Shown here in pieces: positions 7,850 to 17,124 of a DNA stretch of 64,000 bases. Within the stretch, counting starts at the first letter, position 1, and each line of letters starts with the position of its first letter. This DNA comes from Sulfurimonas lithotrophica (GTDB lineage: Bacteria > Campylobacterota > Campylobacteria > Campylobacterales > Sulfurimonadaceae). Location of the stretch: assembly GCF_009258225.1 (NCBI RefSeq), contig NZ_CP043617.1, forward strand, positions 1,984,001 to 2,048,000, in the 5' to 3' direction. Under the pieces are notes generated by a model. It had not been told where the DNA came from and made no database searches. It was given only the letters and a program-made list of their open reading frames with translations. Made by a program: the position numbers and the translations under genes.

Positions 7850-9099
7850 GTTGCAAAATCCAAAGCTTTTTTATTTGCATATATAAGCTCGTACCATTGT
7901 CTGTTTGGGGCAATTAGGTTTAGTCTTTTTGGATTTGAACAACGCGATAGTGCTACATAAAACTGACTCGGTGCAAATATCTCATGCGTAGCTATTATCA
8001 AATCCTCTATACTCATCCCTTGAGATTTATGGATAGTTATTGCGTAAGCGAGTTTTATAGGGTATTGGTAGATGCTAAAAACGTCCTCTTCTTGAAGCTG
8101 TTTTTTACCCTCTTTTACTTTTTCAACCCATTTTGATTTACTCATTCTAACAGGTTCAAGCTTTACTATTTTTCCATCGGCTTTTTGAACATATATATAC
8201 TGGGCATCCATATTTACAACCCTGCCCTTTTGACCGTTAAAATAATTCCAAGCATTTCTTGTAAATAAAACAGGTACGCCTATTTTTAACTCCAAACTCT
8301 TCTCAATCCTTGCATCGCGTATAAAGTTTTCAATCTCGGAATCTTTTACCGAGTTATTATGTTTTATGATTTGGGCATCTTTGGTGAGCAAGTCTCCATC
8401 TACAAATTCAAGTTGAGCTTTATTATGTGCAGATGCAGATATATTTTTTCCAAAAAGGTAAGTAAACTGACTATAGTCTTCAGGCAGAGGTTTTATGTAT
8501 TCGTTTAGATGGTTATGTACATCTTCATCCACATATCCACGCCTTACATCTCCTAAAAGCTCGATGAATTTTTTATCGTCGGTTCTGTATATATGAGTAA
8601 GTTCAACTATCTCAAAAGCAAAATTACTCCAAGCTTGTGATTCAAAAGCAAAGTTCACTTCACTGCTTCCGCGAACTACGGGAGGGAGTTGTAAAAAATC
8701 ACCCACGACTAAAACAGAGCCTTTAAACTCAGCTTGTTTTAGACGAAGTTCAATCATCTCAAAAAGAGTATCACTAACCATTGAGATTTCATCTATAACT
8801 ATCAAATCCATAGAAAATATAAGCTTTTTTATTTTCTTTTTTATCTCAAACTTACCGCTGTTTTGCAGCTCCTCTAGGTTATTTGAGATGCCAAGATCCA
8901 AAAAACTGTGAAGAGTCTGCCCATCTATCAAAGTAGCTGCCATACCCGTAGATGCAAGACGTGCTATTTTTTTTGCATCTTGGGTATATGAATCTATGAT
9001 TTGTCTAGTCATTGTCGTTTTGCCGACACCTGCACCACCGGTTAAAAAGATGTTTTGTTTATTTTTTAGTTTTTCTAAGATTGTCTCTAAAATTTTCAT
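7831..9099 (-). CDS. Pif1-like SF1 DNA helicase
   Basis: This 422-residue ATPase of the Pif1/RecD branch of superfamily 1 opens almost directly with Walker A GGAGVGKTT (about 21-29), followed by Walker B VIDEISMV, the motif III region GDFLQLPPVV, and a C-terminal RecD-like lobe with TIHKSQGMS and YVALSRC. Such enzymes translocate 5' to 3' and clear structured or protein-bound DNA. It lacks the long N-terminal extension of RecD2. It is the last gene of a run after the BRCT/LRV, MoxR and VWA genes, starting 16 bases after the VWA stop. A functional link to them is inferred from spacing only. Confidence 0.85.
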   Translation of the reverse strand: MKILETILEKLKNKQNIFLTGGAGVGKTTMTRQIIDSYTQDAKKIARLASTGMAATLIDGQTLHSFLDLGISNNLEELQNSGKFEIKKKIKKLIFSMDLIVIDEISMVSDTLFEMIELRLKQAEFKGSVLVVGDFLQLPPVVRGSSEVNFAFESQAWSNFAFEIVELTHIYRTDDKKFIELLGDVRRGYVDEDVHNHLNEYIKPLPEDYSQFTYLFGKNISASAHNKAQLEFVDGDLLTKDAQIIKHNNSVKDSEIENFIRDARIEKSLELKIGVPVLFTRNAWNYFNGQKGRVVNMDAQYIYVQKADGKIVKLEPVRMSKSKWVEKVKEGKKQLQEEDVFSIYQYPIKLAYAITIHKSQGMSIEDLIIATHEIFAPSQFYVALSRCSNPKRLNLIAPNRQWYELIYANKKALDFATQSSLQ

Positions 9100-9115
9100 T
9101 GTCTAATTATACAAA

Positions 9116-10246
9116 TTATTTATCTATTAAAATAACATCTCCAAAAGGTATTTCAACATCATTTTTACTAACCCACTTTACTTCGTAGTTTGGCTTATCT
9201 TTTGGAAAAACACCGTCTAAATCGGAAAAGTAAAGCAATAACTTTGTATCTTCCAAACTCTCTTCTATATATGAAAAAACAGGACGAAAATCTGTACCGC
9301 CGCCGCCTTTTACATCAACTTCGAGTGTATCTCCCGTGTAAAAAGTGTTATGCGAGTGTATCTTGTCATCACATATCAAAACATCTATCTTATACTTTGG
9401 CACACTTAGCATCAGGTAATTTAACTCGCTTAAAAACTCACTTAATAGTTCATCATCAATCGAGCCTGATGAATCAATGGCTACGACAAGATTAAAAGTC
9501 TCACTTATTGCAGAAGGCAGATAAAAACCCATATATAGATACTTTTTATTTGGAGGCATCATAGTAAAGTCATCCCTTGCATACCTGTCTATTGCATCTC
9601 TTAGCTCATCACGCCAATTAATTTTACCCTTAGCATCTAAAGAAAAAAATCTTTTTACTGCCTCGGGAAAACGTGCATCATCTTTTTCTTTTTGTATTTC
9701 TGAGAGAACAAACTCTTCAAAAAGCTGGTCATTTAAAATCTGTTCAGTTGAACTCTCTTTTTTAGTTTCGTTATTTTGTTTAGAATCATCTTTTTCTATA
9801 TCGTCTGCATTATCGGCTTCATATTCTAAATTTTCATCATCGCGTAAAATGTCATCTTTTAACAAGGCATATATCTCTTCGGCATACAAACCTTCAAAAC
9901 GCTTGGAGTAATGAGCCTGATAAGGTCTCTCTAATCCGCTCTCTACAAGCATATCGTTTATAGCATAGTCTGTTGCCATCTGCCATAACCACCCTGAACG
10001 ATTGTTCTTTCTATTTTCATGCGATAAAGAGGCATGCATAGCGGAATTTGCCAAGGCAAACTCTATCTCATCTATACTTGCTTCATTTATAAACAATGTA
10101 CTGTACTCAAGCTTTGACTCATTTGCCCTAAAAGCTTCGATATCGTCGTTTTGAACTATATCTACCCTAGATGCAAGTGAGCCGAAAAAGGGATAATCTA
10201 CTAAAAGTTTAGCTTTTGCTTTTGAGATTTTATCTGCAGAGGACAT
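9116..10246 (-). CDS. DUF2201-type protein with C-terminal VWA domain
   Basis: The 376-residue protein has two parts. The N-terminal half resembles the DUF2201 putative metallopeptidase domain, with AMHASLSH (about residue 70) and the following WQMATDYAINDML; relative to the HExxH expected in that family as I know it, the first His and Glu appear to be replaced, so peptidase activity is doubtful. A very acidic linker (about 140-170) follows. The C-terminal half is a von Willebrand A domain with an intact metal-binding MIDAS set: DSSGS, then GGGGTDF, then FSDLDG. VWA proteins of this kind work with MoxR ATPases, and the moxR-like gene ends 2 bases upstream. Partners and substrate are unknown. 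Confidence 0.82.
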   Translation of the reverse strand: MSSADKISKAKAKLLVDYPFFGSLASRVDIVQNDDIEAFRANESKLEYSTLFINEASIDEIEFALANSAMHASLSHENRKNNRSGWLWQMATDYAINDMLVESGLERPYQAHYSKRFEGLYAEEIYALLKDDILRDDENLEYEADNADDIEKDDSKQNNETKKESSTEQILNDQLFEEFVLSEIQKEKDDARFPEAVKRFFSLDAKGKINWRDELRDAIDRYARDDFTMMPPNKKYLYMGFYLPSAISETFNLVVAIDSSGSIDDELLSEFLSELNYLMLSVPKYKIDVLICDDKIHSHNTFYTGDTLEVDVKGGGGTDFRPVFSYIEESLEDTKLLLYFSDLDGVFPKDKPNYEVKWVSKNDVEIPFGDVILIDK

Positions 10247-10248
10247 AT

Positions 10249-11247
10249 CTATGCCAATAAATAAGCAAATTTCTCAACCCACTCTTTAAATACTGCAGAG
10301 TGTTCCATACTTACAGAGTTTCTTTGCAGGTCTTGAACAACCTTTACACTAAACTCGCCTTTTAAATTTAGGGAGTATTTTAAAACATTATCAAGTGCAT
10401 CGACATCTCTCAGTACGGCAGATACAAGTCCTACACTTAAAGCATGAAGTACATCCGCTTCTTGTGGATATTCTGCTTCACCGCTGTTTAATATATCTTC
10501 AATATTCGGCAGTTTGTTTTGCACCTTTTTAAAACTAAGATATCCTACTGCTACCTCTTTAGATATAGCACCTGATATGGTCTCCAACAAAACACTTGCA
10601 TCTATCTCACTCTTTAAAACTTTATCTACATACTCCCAACTTCTTGGAGTTGCAAAAGATTTTTCCAAATTTTTTGCATCAAAGGTAAACAGATGCTCGT
10701 TTTTGTATGAGATATACCCTATTATAGACTCGTCTATATTGTTTTGATATGCCCAGTCACACCAATCTTCTACGCTTATATCCATCTCAAAGTGAACAAA
10801 CCTGTTTGCAAGTGGTGCACCCATCTTATAAGTAACACCTTTATCACCCTCTCGGTTTCCCGCCGCGACGATAGCCCAGCCGTCTGGTAGTTCATACTCA
10901 CCTACACGTCTGTCAAGTATAAGCTGATAAGCAGATGCCTGTACACTAGGCGGTGCGGAGTTTAGCTCATCTAAAAAGAGTATGCCCTCTCCGTCTTTAG
11001 GTAAAAAAGCAGGTGGCGCCCAAAGTGCCTGATGTGCATCTCTATCATAAAAAGGGATGCCTTTTAAATCTGTAGGATCCATCAAAGCAAGACGTAAATC
11101 AATAAAACCAATATCTTTTTTTTGTGCAATCTGCTTAACAATAGAACTCTTACCAATCCCGGGAGCTCCCCATAAAAACACGGGTACTTTTTTATCCGTC
11201 AACTTACTTAAAGTTACACTTAAATCGTGTGCTTTCATATCTGCCAT
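10249..11247 (-). CDS. MoxR-family AAA+ ATPase
   Basis: This 332-residue AAA+ protein carries Walker A GAPGIGKSS (about 27-35), Walker B ILFLDELN, sensor 1 IVAAGN and an arginine-finger region with PLANRF. MoxR ATPases act as chaperone-like machines that mature or remodel partner complexes, normally with a VWA protein encoded next door, exactly the arrangement here (2-base gap to the DUF2201-VWA gene). The start overlaps the end of the BRCT/LRV gene by 13 bases, so at least these three genes should be co-translated. The client complex is not identifiable from the window. Confidence 0.9.
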   Translation of the reverse strand: MADMKAHDLSVTLSKLTDKKVPVFLWGAPGIGKSSIVKQIAQKKDIGFIDLRLALMDPTDLKGIPFYDRDAHQALWAPPAFLPKDGEGILFLDELNSAPPSVQASAYQLILDRRVGEYELPDGWAIVAAGNREGDKGVTYKMGAPLANRFVHFEMDISVEDWCDWAYQNNIDESIIGYISYKNEHLFTFDAKNLEKSFATPRSWEYVDKVLKSEIDASVLLETISGAISKEVAVGYLSFKKVQNKLPNIEDILNSGEAEYPQEADVLHALSVGLVSAVLRDVDALDNVLKYSLNLKGEFSVKVVQDLQRNSVSMEHSAVFKEWVEKFAYLLA

Positions 11248-12587
11248 CCTATATTTTCTTGCTGAATATGCCTACCAAAACTCGGGTTTTCTTTAACATA
11301 GCGCTCAAATCTGGAATCAAGTTGAAGTTGGTAAAGGATATCTACGGGTGTTGATATATTTTTACTTAATGCCATTTTAATTCCTTCGACATCTGATTCA
11401 TATAATTTATATAAGATATCTTGCGGCGTATTTTTGTTTAACGCTAAAGCCAAATAGTTTTTTTCGTCTTTAAAGCCAAGTTCAAGGATGCTTTTTGGCG
11501 TTGAAGGATTAGAATACAATGCAAAATCAACCTTATCTTTTTTATGTTTTAGCATCTCAGGAATCAACTCTTTATATAAACTTTTATTGTGAGCCAAGTT
11601 TTCTTCTACTTCATCTAAATGGAAATACAATAAGTCCCCTTGCATAAACGGATTTATATTTTCGTTTTGAGCAAGTTCACAAGAAAAACTATCTTTAAAA
11701 AAATCATATTTTTTTACATCCAGTTTTATATATTTTGCCATATTTTTAGAATATGCTTCATCTTCTAAAAATTTGTTAAAAATTTCATCGGATAAATTTT
11801 CACAACACGACAATGCTTCGAGAACTTTTTTCTCCCCTGTTTCATACAAAAGATTTTGTACCTCTTCATCTATATCTTTTCTCATAGCTATAAGTGTTTT
11901 AACATAAGTATTTGCTTCTTTTATAAAAAGTTTTAAAACTTGTTTTGAAGTAGAGTTGTGTGTAGCTATTGATGTAACTATTCTATACCCGTGGTCTTTA
12001 TCATTTGTTTTAAAACTTTTTCTGAGCGGCTTTAAATTAGCTATTGTTTCTATTATATTTTTATCGTTACACTGCAATACGAGATGCATAAGTCCCAGTT
12101 TTGAAAACTCGACATTATGGTTTCTTTCTATGTTTTTATAAAATCTCCTAATTAAAGATGCACTTACGTCCCTGTTATCATCACTCTCGTAAAAGTCATC
12201 TTCCCCCCAATTATACATCTTTAACAATCTAAAATAAAACTCATCACTTATCTGCGGATTCGTCAAAAAGTTTTTTAGTCTTTGCGTATCGGATGAGAGT
12301 TTTAAACTCATCATCAAAACATCTTCGTCAATAGATTCCGTAAGCATCTTCTCAAACACTTCAATATTTAAAAACTCTGCTACTTTTTTATTGTATAGAT
12401 TCTCACTCTCAGTAGTTTGCAAAGGTGTCATCATAGCCCCCTCAACTATGTAATCTACACCTTCGTCATACTCTTTTACAAGTTCTATATTATGAACTTT
12501 TAACTGTGTTAAAAGTTCATTTTGAGAAAAAGACCTGCTTTTTCCAAACAATAATATTTTTTTGTTTTTTAAACTTTTTATATTCAT
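11235..12587 (-). CDS. BRCT-like/leucine-rich-variant repeat protein
   Basis: I do not recognise a named family for this 450-residue protein. The N-terminus (about 8-56) looks like a BRCT fold: KKILLFGKSRSF, a helix, then VDYIVEG. The remainder is all-helical, with repeats of about 22-25 residues of LRV character, clearest near the C-terminus: YSNPSTPKSILEL, ALNKNTPQDILYKL, ALSKNISTPVDILYQL. LRV and HEAT-like solenoids bind protein partners, and BRCT domains bind phosphoproteins or DNA ends. It is the first gene of the cassette and overlaps the MoxR gene by 13 bases, suggesting it is the adaptor or target selector of the MoxR-VWA pair. Confidence 0.7.
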   Translation of the reverse strand: MNIKSLKNKKILLFGKSRSFSQNELLTQLKVHNIELVKEYDEGVDYIVEGAMMTPLQTTESENLYNKKVAEFLNIEVFEKMLTESIDEDVLMMSLKLSSDTQRLKNFLTNPQISDEFYFRLLKMYNWGEDDFYESDDNRDVSASLIRRFYKNIERNHNVEFSKLGLMHLVLQCNDKNIIETIANLKPLRKSFKTNDKDHGYRIVTSIATHNSTSKQVLKLFIKEANTYVKTLIAMRKDIDEEVQNLLYETGEKKVLEALSCCENLSDEIFNKFLEDEAYSKNMAKYIKLDVKKYDFFKDSFSCELAQNENINPFMQGDLLYFHLDEVEENLAHNKSLYKELIPEMLKHKKDKVDFALYSNPSTPKSILELGFKDEKNYLALALNKNTPQDILYKLYESDVEGIKMALSKNISTPVDILYQLQLDSRFERYVKENPSFGRHIQQENIGWQI

Positions 12588-12630
12588 ATACTAATTATAC
12601 AAATATTTTTTTATTTTTATATTTATTCGT

Positions 12631-12636
12631 TATAAT
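12631..12636 (+). promoter_or_regulatory. Promoter -10 for nhaA
   Basis: TATAAT lies 48 bases before the nhaA start in a T-rich stretch with periodic T tracts, the usual form of Campylobacterota sigma-70 promoters. Confidence 0.5.
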
Positions 12637-12684
12637 AAAAAAATCTTAAATTGATTATCTTATTTTTTAAAAAGGGAGTTTCAT

Positions 12685-14016
12685 TTGAAAATATACTCAC
12701 CGTGGGAAGAAGCTTTTGATAGAATATATTCGCCTTTTGAACACTTTTTACATTCACAAACAACTTCCGGTTTAGTATTAATAGCCGCAACTTTATTTGC
12801 ACTAATACTCGCAAATTCCCCTTTAGCAGAGGTTTACAACCATGCAATTCATACCAAAATAGATTTCAGCGTAGGTTCATGGCATCTCTCACACTCTTTG
12901 CATCACTGGATAAATGACGGTTTAATGGCAATATTTTTCTTTATGGTAGGCTTAGAGATAAAACGTGAAATATTAGTAGGTGAACTGTCTATTTTTAAAA
13001 ATGCCCTTCTTCCGATTATAGCCGCAATAGGGGGGATGATTTTTCCTGCTTTAATATATACTTTTTTTAATCACGACGGAGCTAGTGCAAACGGATGGGG
13101 TATCCCGATGGCTACGGATATAGCCTTTGCAATTAGTGCACTTGTACTTTTAGGCAATCGTGTATCACCGGCACTTATTACTTTTTTGGTAGCCTTAGCA
13201 ATTGTAGATGATTTGGGTGCGGTTTTGGTTATTGCTATATTTTATACCAAACAAATCATATTTTTACCGCTTCTACTGGCTTTTATTTCGTTTATATTGT
13301 TGCTTATTATAAACCGTTTGGGCGTGCATATGATTTTACCGTATTTTATAATCGGTATGTTTATGTGGTTTTTTATGCTCGAATCAGGTGTGCACGCTAC
13401 TATAGCCGGTGTACTTGCAGCTCTTACTATACCTTCCAGACCAAAATTTGAGCCCCTTAAATTTACAAGAAAAATCAGAGATTTACTTGATGAATACGAT
13501 AGTTATCCGGTAGCTACGGATTATACTACCCACGATAAGCAAAAAGCGATATTAAACACGATAAAAAGACGCATACACGAAGTGGGTTCACCTGCACAAA
13601 GACTTGAACAAGCCCTGCATCTACCGGTAGGTCTTGTCGTAATTCCTGTTTTTGCACTGGCAAATGCAGGAATTGGTATAGATTTTTCTTCTATCTCTTC
13701 GGCAATATTCTCTGACGTTTCTTTAGGTATTATTTCAGGTCTTGTTTTAGGAAAAGTTATTGGGATTTTCGGTATATCGTTTTTAGCGATAAAAATGGGT
13801 ATCACCAAACTTCCCGAAAACACCACGATGTATCAAATATTCGGCGTCTCTTTTTTAGGCGGTATAGGTTTTACAATGAGTATATTTGTGGCAGATTTGG
13901 CATTTATAGATAGTAATACACTTATTTTTGAAGCTAAAGTCGGCGTACTGTTTGCATCTATTTTATCAGGTACCATAGGTTACTTATTACTAAGAAATAC
14001 TAGCCCGGTAAAATAA
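12685..14016 (+). CDS. nhaA: Na+/H+ antiporter NhaA
   Basis: NhaA exchanges two protons for one sodium ion across the inner membrane for pH and salt homeostasis. The 443-residue protein has about twelve membrane segments. The hallmark ion-binding pair is visible in LAIVDDLGAV (about 172-173), and MATDIAFAISALVLLG and ESGVHATIAGVL are also family-specific. A soluble insertion (about 250-300, rich in Asp, Lys and Arg) lengthens it relative to E. coli NhaA (388). The start is TTG at 12685, supported by AAAGGGAG directly upstream. It is divergent from the BRCT/LRV cassette and appears monocistronic. Confidence 0.96.
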   Translation: MKIYSPWEEAFDRIYSPFEHFLHSQTTSGLVLIAATLFALILANSPLAEVYNHAIHTKIDFSVGSWHLSHSLHHWINDGLMAIFFFMVGLEIKREILVGELSIFKNALLPIIAAIGGMIFPALIYTFFNHDGASANGWGIPMATDIAFAISALVLLGNRVSPALITFLVALAIVDDLGAVLVIAIFYTKQIIFLPLLLAFISFILLLIINRLGVHMILPYFIIGMFMWFFMLESGVHATIAGVLAALTIPSRPKFEPLKFTRKIRDLLDEYDSYPVATDYTTHDKQKAILNTIKRRIHEVGSPAQRLEQALHLPVGLVVIPVFALANAGIGIDFSSISSAIFSDVSLGIISGLVLGKVIGIFGISFLAIKMGITKLPENTTMYQIFGVSFLGGIGFTMSIFVADLAFIDSNTLIFEAKVGVLFASILSGTIGYLLLRNTSPVK

Positions 14017-14079
14017 TTTAACATTGTTTTTAAAGAATTACTGATAAAATCTGACAATTTTTGACAAAATTGAGGATTA

Positions 14080-14577
14080 ATGAATATTATTGCAAGAGAG
14101 AATGAGGTTGGTTTTAATGACGACACTTTACTCGTCACAAAAACCGATCTTAAAGGAAAAATAACTTACGCCAACCGTGCTTTTATCGATATAGTTAAAA
14201 TGGATGAATCCGAATTAATCGGAAAAGCTCATAATATAATCCGCCATCCTGATATGCCAAAAGCAATTTTTAAACTTCTATGGGATTATCTAAAAGATTC
14301 TAAAGAGATAAATGCCTATGTTAAAAATATATGTAAAGACGGCTCATATTACTGGGTATTTGCAAACGTTACACCTTCTTATTTTGAAGATAAAATCGTA
14401 GGTTACCACTCTGCAAGAAGAAAACCCAAACAAGAAGCTCTTGATATTATCAAACCTTTGTATAAAACCCTTCTTGATTTAGAAAAACAAAAAGGAATCG
14501 AAGCAAGTCTTAATAAAATTCAAGAGATTTTGGATGAAAAAGGAATGGAATATGATGAATTTATCATCTCTCTCTAA
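14080..14577 (+). CDS. PAS-domain signalling protein (CetB/Aer-like)
   Basis: This 165-residue soluble protein consists of one PAS domain of the aerotaxis-receptor type: [17 protein letters not shown], then [17 protein letters not shown] and [14 protein letters not shown], followed by a helical tail. In Aer and CetB this domain binds FAD and reports cell redox or energy state; FAD binding is inferred. TGAGGA precedes the ATG. The 3' end overlaps the chemoreceptor gene by 26 bases in another frame, so the two genes are translationally coupled and resemble the bipartite CetA/CetB energy-taxis system of Campylobacter. The stop codon arises at the end of a short TC tract (14567-14575). Confidence 0.88.
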   Translation: MNIIARENEVGFNDDTLLVTKTDLKGKITYANRAFIDIVKMDESELIGKAHNIIRHPDMPKAIFKLLWDYLKDSKEINAYVKNICKDGSYYWVFANVTPSYFEDKIVGYHSARRKPKQEALDIIKPLYKTLLDLEKQKGIEASLNKIQEILDEKGMEYDEFIISL

Positions 14578-15994
14578 AATACATTATGCAAATTATGCAC
14601 ACTTAGCGGTAGTTTCCTTAGGGCTTTTAATATCTGTAACATTTTTTGAGTTTAATACCACTACGTTTGTATTTAATCTTTTAAATATTGCCATAGCTAT
14701 ATATGCATACAAACAAATAGAGATTACCAGACACACTATTGCAGAGTCTTTGAGAGTAGTCGAGGGTAGCAAAATAGGTAATTTTGAATTAAGAGAATTA
14801 TATATAGAAGCCGGAGGTGAACTTGCAGATTTGAGCTACGGTATTAATGATTTATTTGATCAACTTGAAAGTTTTACTCGCGAAATCAATACTTCTATTC
14901 AATATGCATCCGAAAACAAATACTTTCGCCGTGTTTGTCATACGGGACTAAATCCGGCTTTTAAAAGAACAGCCGAACTTATTAACAAAAGTATTGATGC
15001 AATGGAGCAAGAATATCTAACACAAAGAAAGAAAAACTTTCTTATCGAACTAGATAAAACGGGTGAAGGTTTAGTTTCTAATTTTGCAAGCATACAGACT
15101 CAAATCTCTCAAACAAATGAAACCCTTAGCAATCTGGCAAACGAAGCACAGGAGAGTGCATCTCTTTCTAGAGAAAATAACCAAGTCGTTGAAAATATGA
15201 ATCAAAATTTTGAAAAATTGTCGGAAATAATTGCTCAAAATGATGAGATAGTAGAATCTTTGGGTACAAAAACCCAAGAGATAAACCTTGTAATAGATCT
15301 TATTAAAGATATAGCCGATCAAACAAACCTACTTGCATTAAATGCAGCTATTGAAGCTGCACGTGCAGGTGAACACGGTCGCGGTTTTGCCGTAGTAGCC
15401 GATGAAGTACGCAAACTGGCAGAACGTACTCAAAAAGCTACAAGCGAGATATCTATATCTATATCGACTCTTCAACAAGAAGCAAGCGGAATGCACGACA
15501 GTTCACTAGAGTTAAACAAAATATCCGAAATATCAAAAGAGAGCGTTGAGACACTTTATAACTCACTGCAAAAATTTAATGTAACGAGTGAATCCGTTTT
15601 AAATTCAAGCACATACATGAAAAACAAAAACTTCATAGTTTTAGCAAAAATAGACCATATTTTATTTAAAGCCGAAGCACTTGACCATATCTCTAAAGAG
15701 GAACATAAAGAGTTTAACGACCATACTACCTGTAGATTCGGTAAATGGTATGATAATGAAGGAAAAGGGCAATTTAGTCATTCTAAATCATATTCTGCAA
15801 TACTAAATCCACACAAAAATGTTCATGATAAAGTTATAGATTCTTTAAAATTATTAAAACAAAATAATATTTTAGAAGTCTCAAACGATATAAAAGAAAA
15901 TTTTATAGAGATAGAAAAAAATACCTTTGAATTATTTACTTTAATGGATAAAATGTTGGAAGAGGAACAAAGTTATACTAATTCATTAAAATAA
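14552..15994 (+). CDS. Methyl-accepting chemotaxis protein with C-terminal CZB domain
   Basis: This 480-residue chemoreceptor has no periplasmic sensor. Two adjacent membrane helices (about 14-60) are followed by a coiled region and the signalling tip, with the conserved [20 protein letters not shown] hairpin. The C-terminus (about 360-450) is a CZB zinc-binding domain with CRFGKWY and [13 protein letters not shown] domains in chemoreceptors respond to zinc and hypochlorous acid. I start at ATG 14552, 7 bases after AGGA; ATG 14534 and 14555 are also in frame. The overlapping upstream PAS gene probably supplies the redox input, giving an energy-taxis unit with an added zinc or oxidant input. 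Confidence 0.9.
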   Translation: MMNLSSLSKIHYANYAHLAVVSLGLLISVTFFEFNTTTFVFNLLNIAIAIYAYKQIEITRHTIAESLRVVEGSKIGNFELRELYIEAGGELADLSYGINDLFDQLESFTREINTSIQYASENKYFRRVCHTGLNPAFKRTAELINKSIDAMEQEYLTQRKKNFLIELDKTGEGLVSNFASIQTQISQTNETLSNLANEAQESASLSRENNQVVENMNQNFEKLSEIIAQNDEIVESLGTKTQEINLVIDLIKDIADQTNLLALNAAIEAARAGEHGRGFAVVADEVRKLAERTQKATSEISISISTLQQEASGMHDSSLELNKISEISKESVETLYNSLQKFNVTSESVLNSSTYMKNKNFIVLAKIDHILFKAEALDHISKEEHKEFNDHTTCRFGKWYDNEGKGQFSHSKSYSAILNPHKNVHDKVIDSLKLLKQNNILEVSNDIKENFIEIEKNTFELFTLMDKMLEEEQSYTNSLK

Positions 15995-16047
15995 TATAAT
16001 GCTAAGTTATTTTAATTATAATTTTAAAAAATATAGGAGATAATCAA

Positions 16048-17124
16048 ATGTTAAAATTTATATTTCTAAGTTTACTAAGTATAACTTCACTCCTTGCATC
16101 TAAAAACTTTGCACCTAGTGAAGATTGTAAATCCTGTCATCCACTTATATATAAAGAATTTTCAGAATCCATGCATGCAAATTCTACACCGCAAAAAGAC
16201 CCAATACACGGTTCTGTTTGGGCAAAGCATCCGCAAAATCTGGAATTTAAAAAATACGGTTGCGGAAAATGTCACACTCCTACTGCAGAAAAAGATTCAA
16301 TGCCAAAAGCGGATTCTCCTAAGCATCAAGAAGGAATATCTTGTGCATATTGCCATCGTATAAAAAGCATTGAACTGCATGCAAAATCAAATACAAACAT
16401 TACTACTTCAACCGAAAAAAATTATTTTGGAACCTTAGAAGATCATATAACTTCTCCTTATCACGGTATTGTAAGTGAAGGTAATGAGCATTTTAAAAAC
16501 GGTAATGTTTGTATAGGTTGTCACTCACATAAGATGAATAAACATAAACTAAACGTATGTTCGACAAATATAGATAACGAGATGGACGGAGCAAACTGTG
16601 TAAGTTGTCATATGCCAAAAGTAAAAGGAAGTGTATCAAACTTCAAAGATCGTAAAGAACATAGTTTTCACGGGTTTGCAGGAAGTCATTCAAATCAAGA
16701 TATGCTTACAAAATATGTAGATATATCCCTTCTTCGCCAAATTAACGATTTTATAGTAAACATCGACAATCGTACAAGTCATGCACTTTTACTGCATCCT
16801 CTTAGAACTGCCGTTTTAAAAGTAAGCGTTACAAGAGCAGGTAAGACGACAAAACTAAAAGATGAAATATTTGTAAGAGTAATAGGTCACAACGGCAAAC
16901 CTGCCATGCCTTGGACTGCAAGTACGACTTTAAAAAACACTATGATTCAGGCAAATGAAAAAAGAAGCATAAAATACGACTATAAACTCCAAAGCGGTGA
17001 TAAAGTAGATATCGTTTTAGGATGGTTTTTAGTAAATCCAAAAGCTTTAAAAACACTCAACTTAGAAGATAACGAAGTAGCAACAAAGTTTATAGAGTTT
17101 AAAAAAGAGAGTTTTACTTTTTAA
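16048..17124 (+). CDS. Exported pentahaem c-type cytochrome
   Basis: This 358-residue periplasmic protein has a signal peptide (residues 1-17, LLSITSLLAS) and five CxxCH haem sites: CKSCH, CGKCH, CAYCH, CIGCH and CVSCH. Numerous extra histidines (ESMHAN, SPYHG, KEHSFHGF) could be distal haem ligands. The last 130 residues carry no haem and look like a beta domain ending in LVNPKALKTLNLEDNE. The organisation resembles cytochrome c554-like multihaem proteins; the redox partner is unknown. It is a close paralogue of the protein at 39326-40438. AGGAGAT precedes the ATG. Its 3' end overlaps the convergent epimerase gene by 11 bases. Confidence 0.9.
   Translation: MLKFIFLSLLSITSLLASKNFAPSEDCKSCHPLIYKEFSESMHANSTPQKDPIHGSVWAKHPQNLEFKKYGCGKCHTPTAEKDSMPKADSPKHQEGISCAYCHRIKSIELHAKSNTNITTSTEKNYFGTLEDHITSPYHGIVSEGNEHFKNGNVCIGCHSHKMNKHKLNVCSTNIDNEMDGANCVSCHMPKVKGSVSNFKDRKEHSFHGFAGSHSNQDMLTKYVDISLLRQINDFIVNIDNRTSHALLLHPLRTAVLKVSVTRAGKTTKLKDEIFVRVIGHNGKPAMPWTASTTLKNTMIQANEKRSIKYDYKLQSGDKVDIVLGWFLVNPKALKTLNLEDNEVATKFIEFKKESFTF

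Noticed and set aside
12623-12847. 74-codon minus-strand frame between the cassette and nhaA
   Set aside because: It overlaps the start of nhaA and its promoter, with no ribosome-binding site and low-complexity composition.
14080-15994. Sequencing frameshift in a single Aer-type gene
   Set aside because: The receptor has its own Shine-Dalgarno and start codon, and split PAS/receptor pairs are natural in this phylum. The TC tract is kept as a finding, but two genes are annotated.
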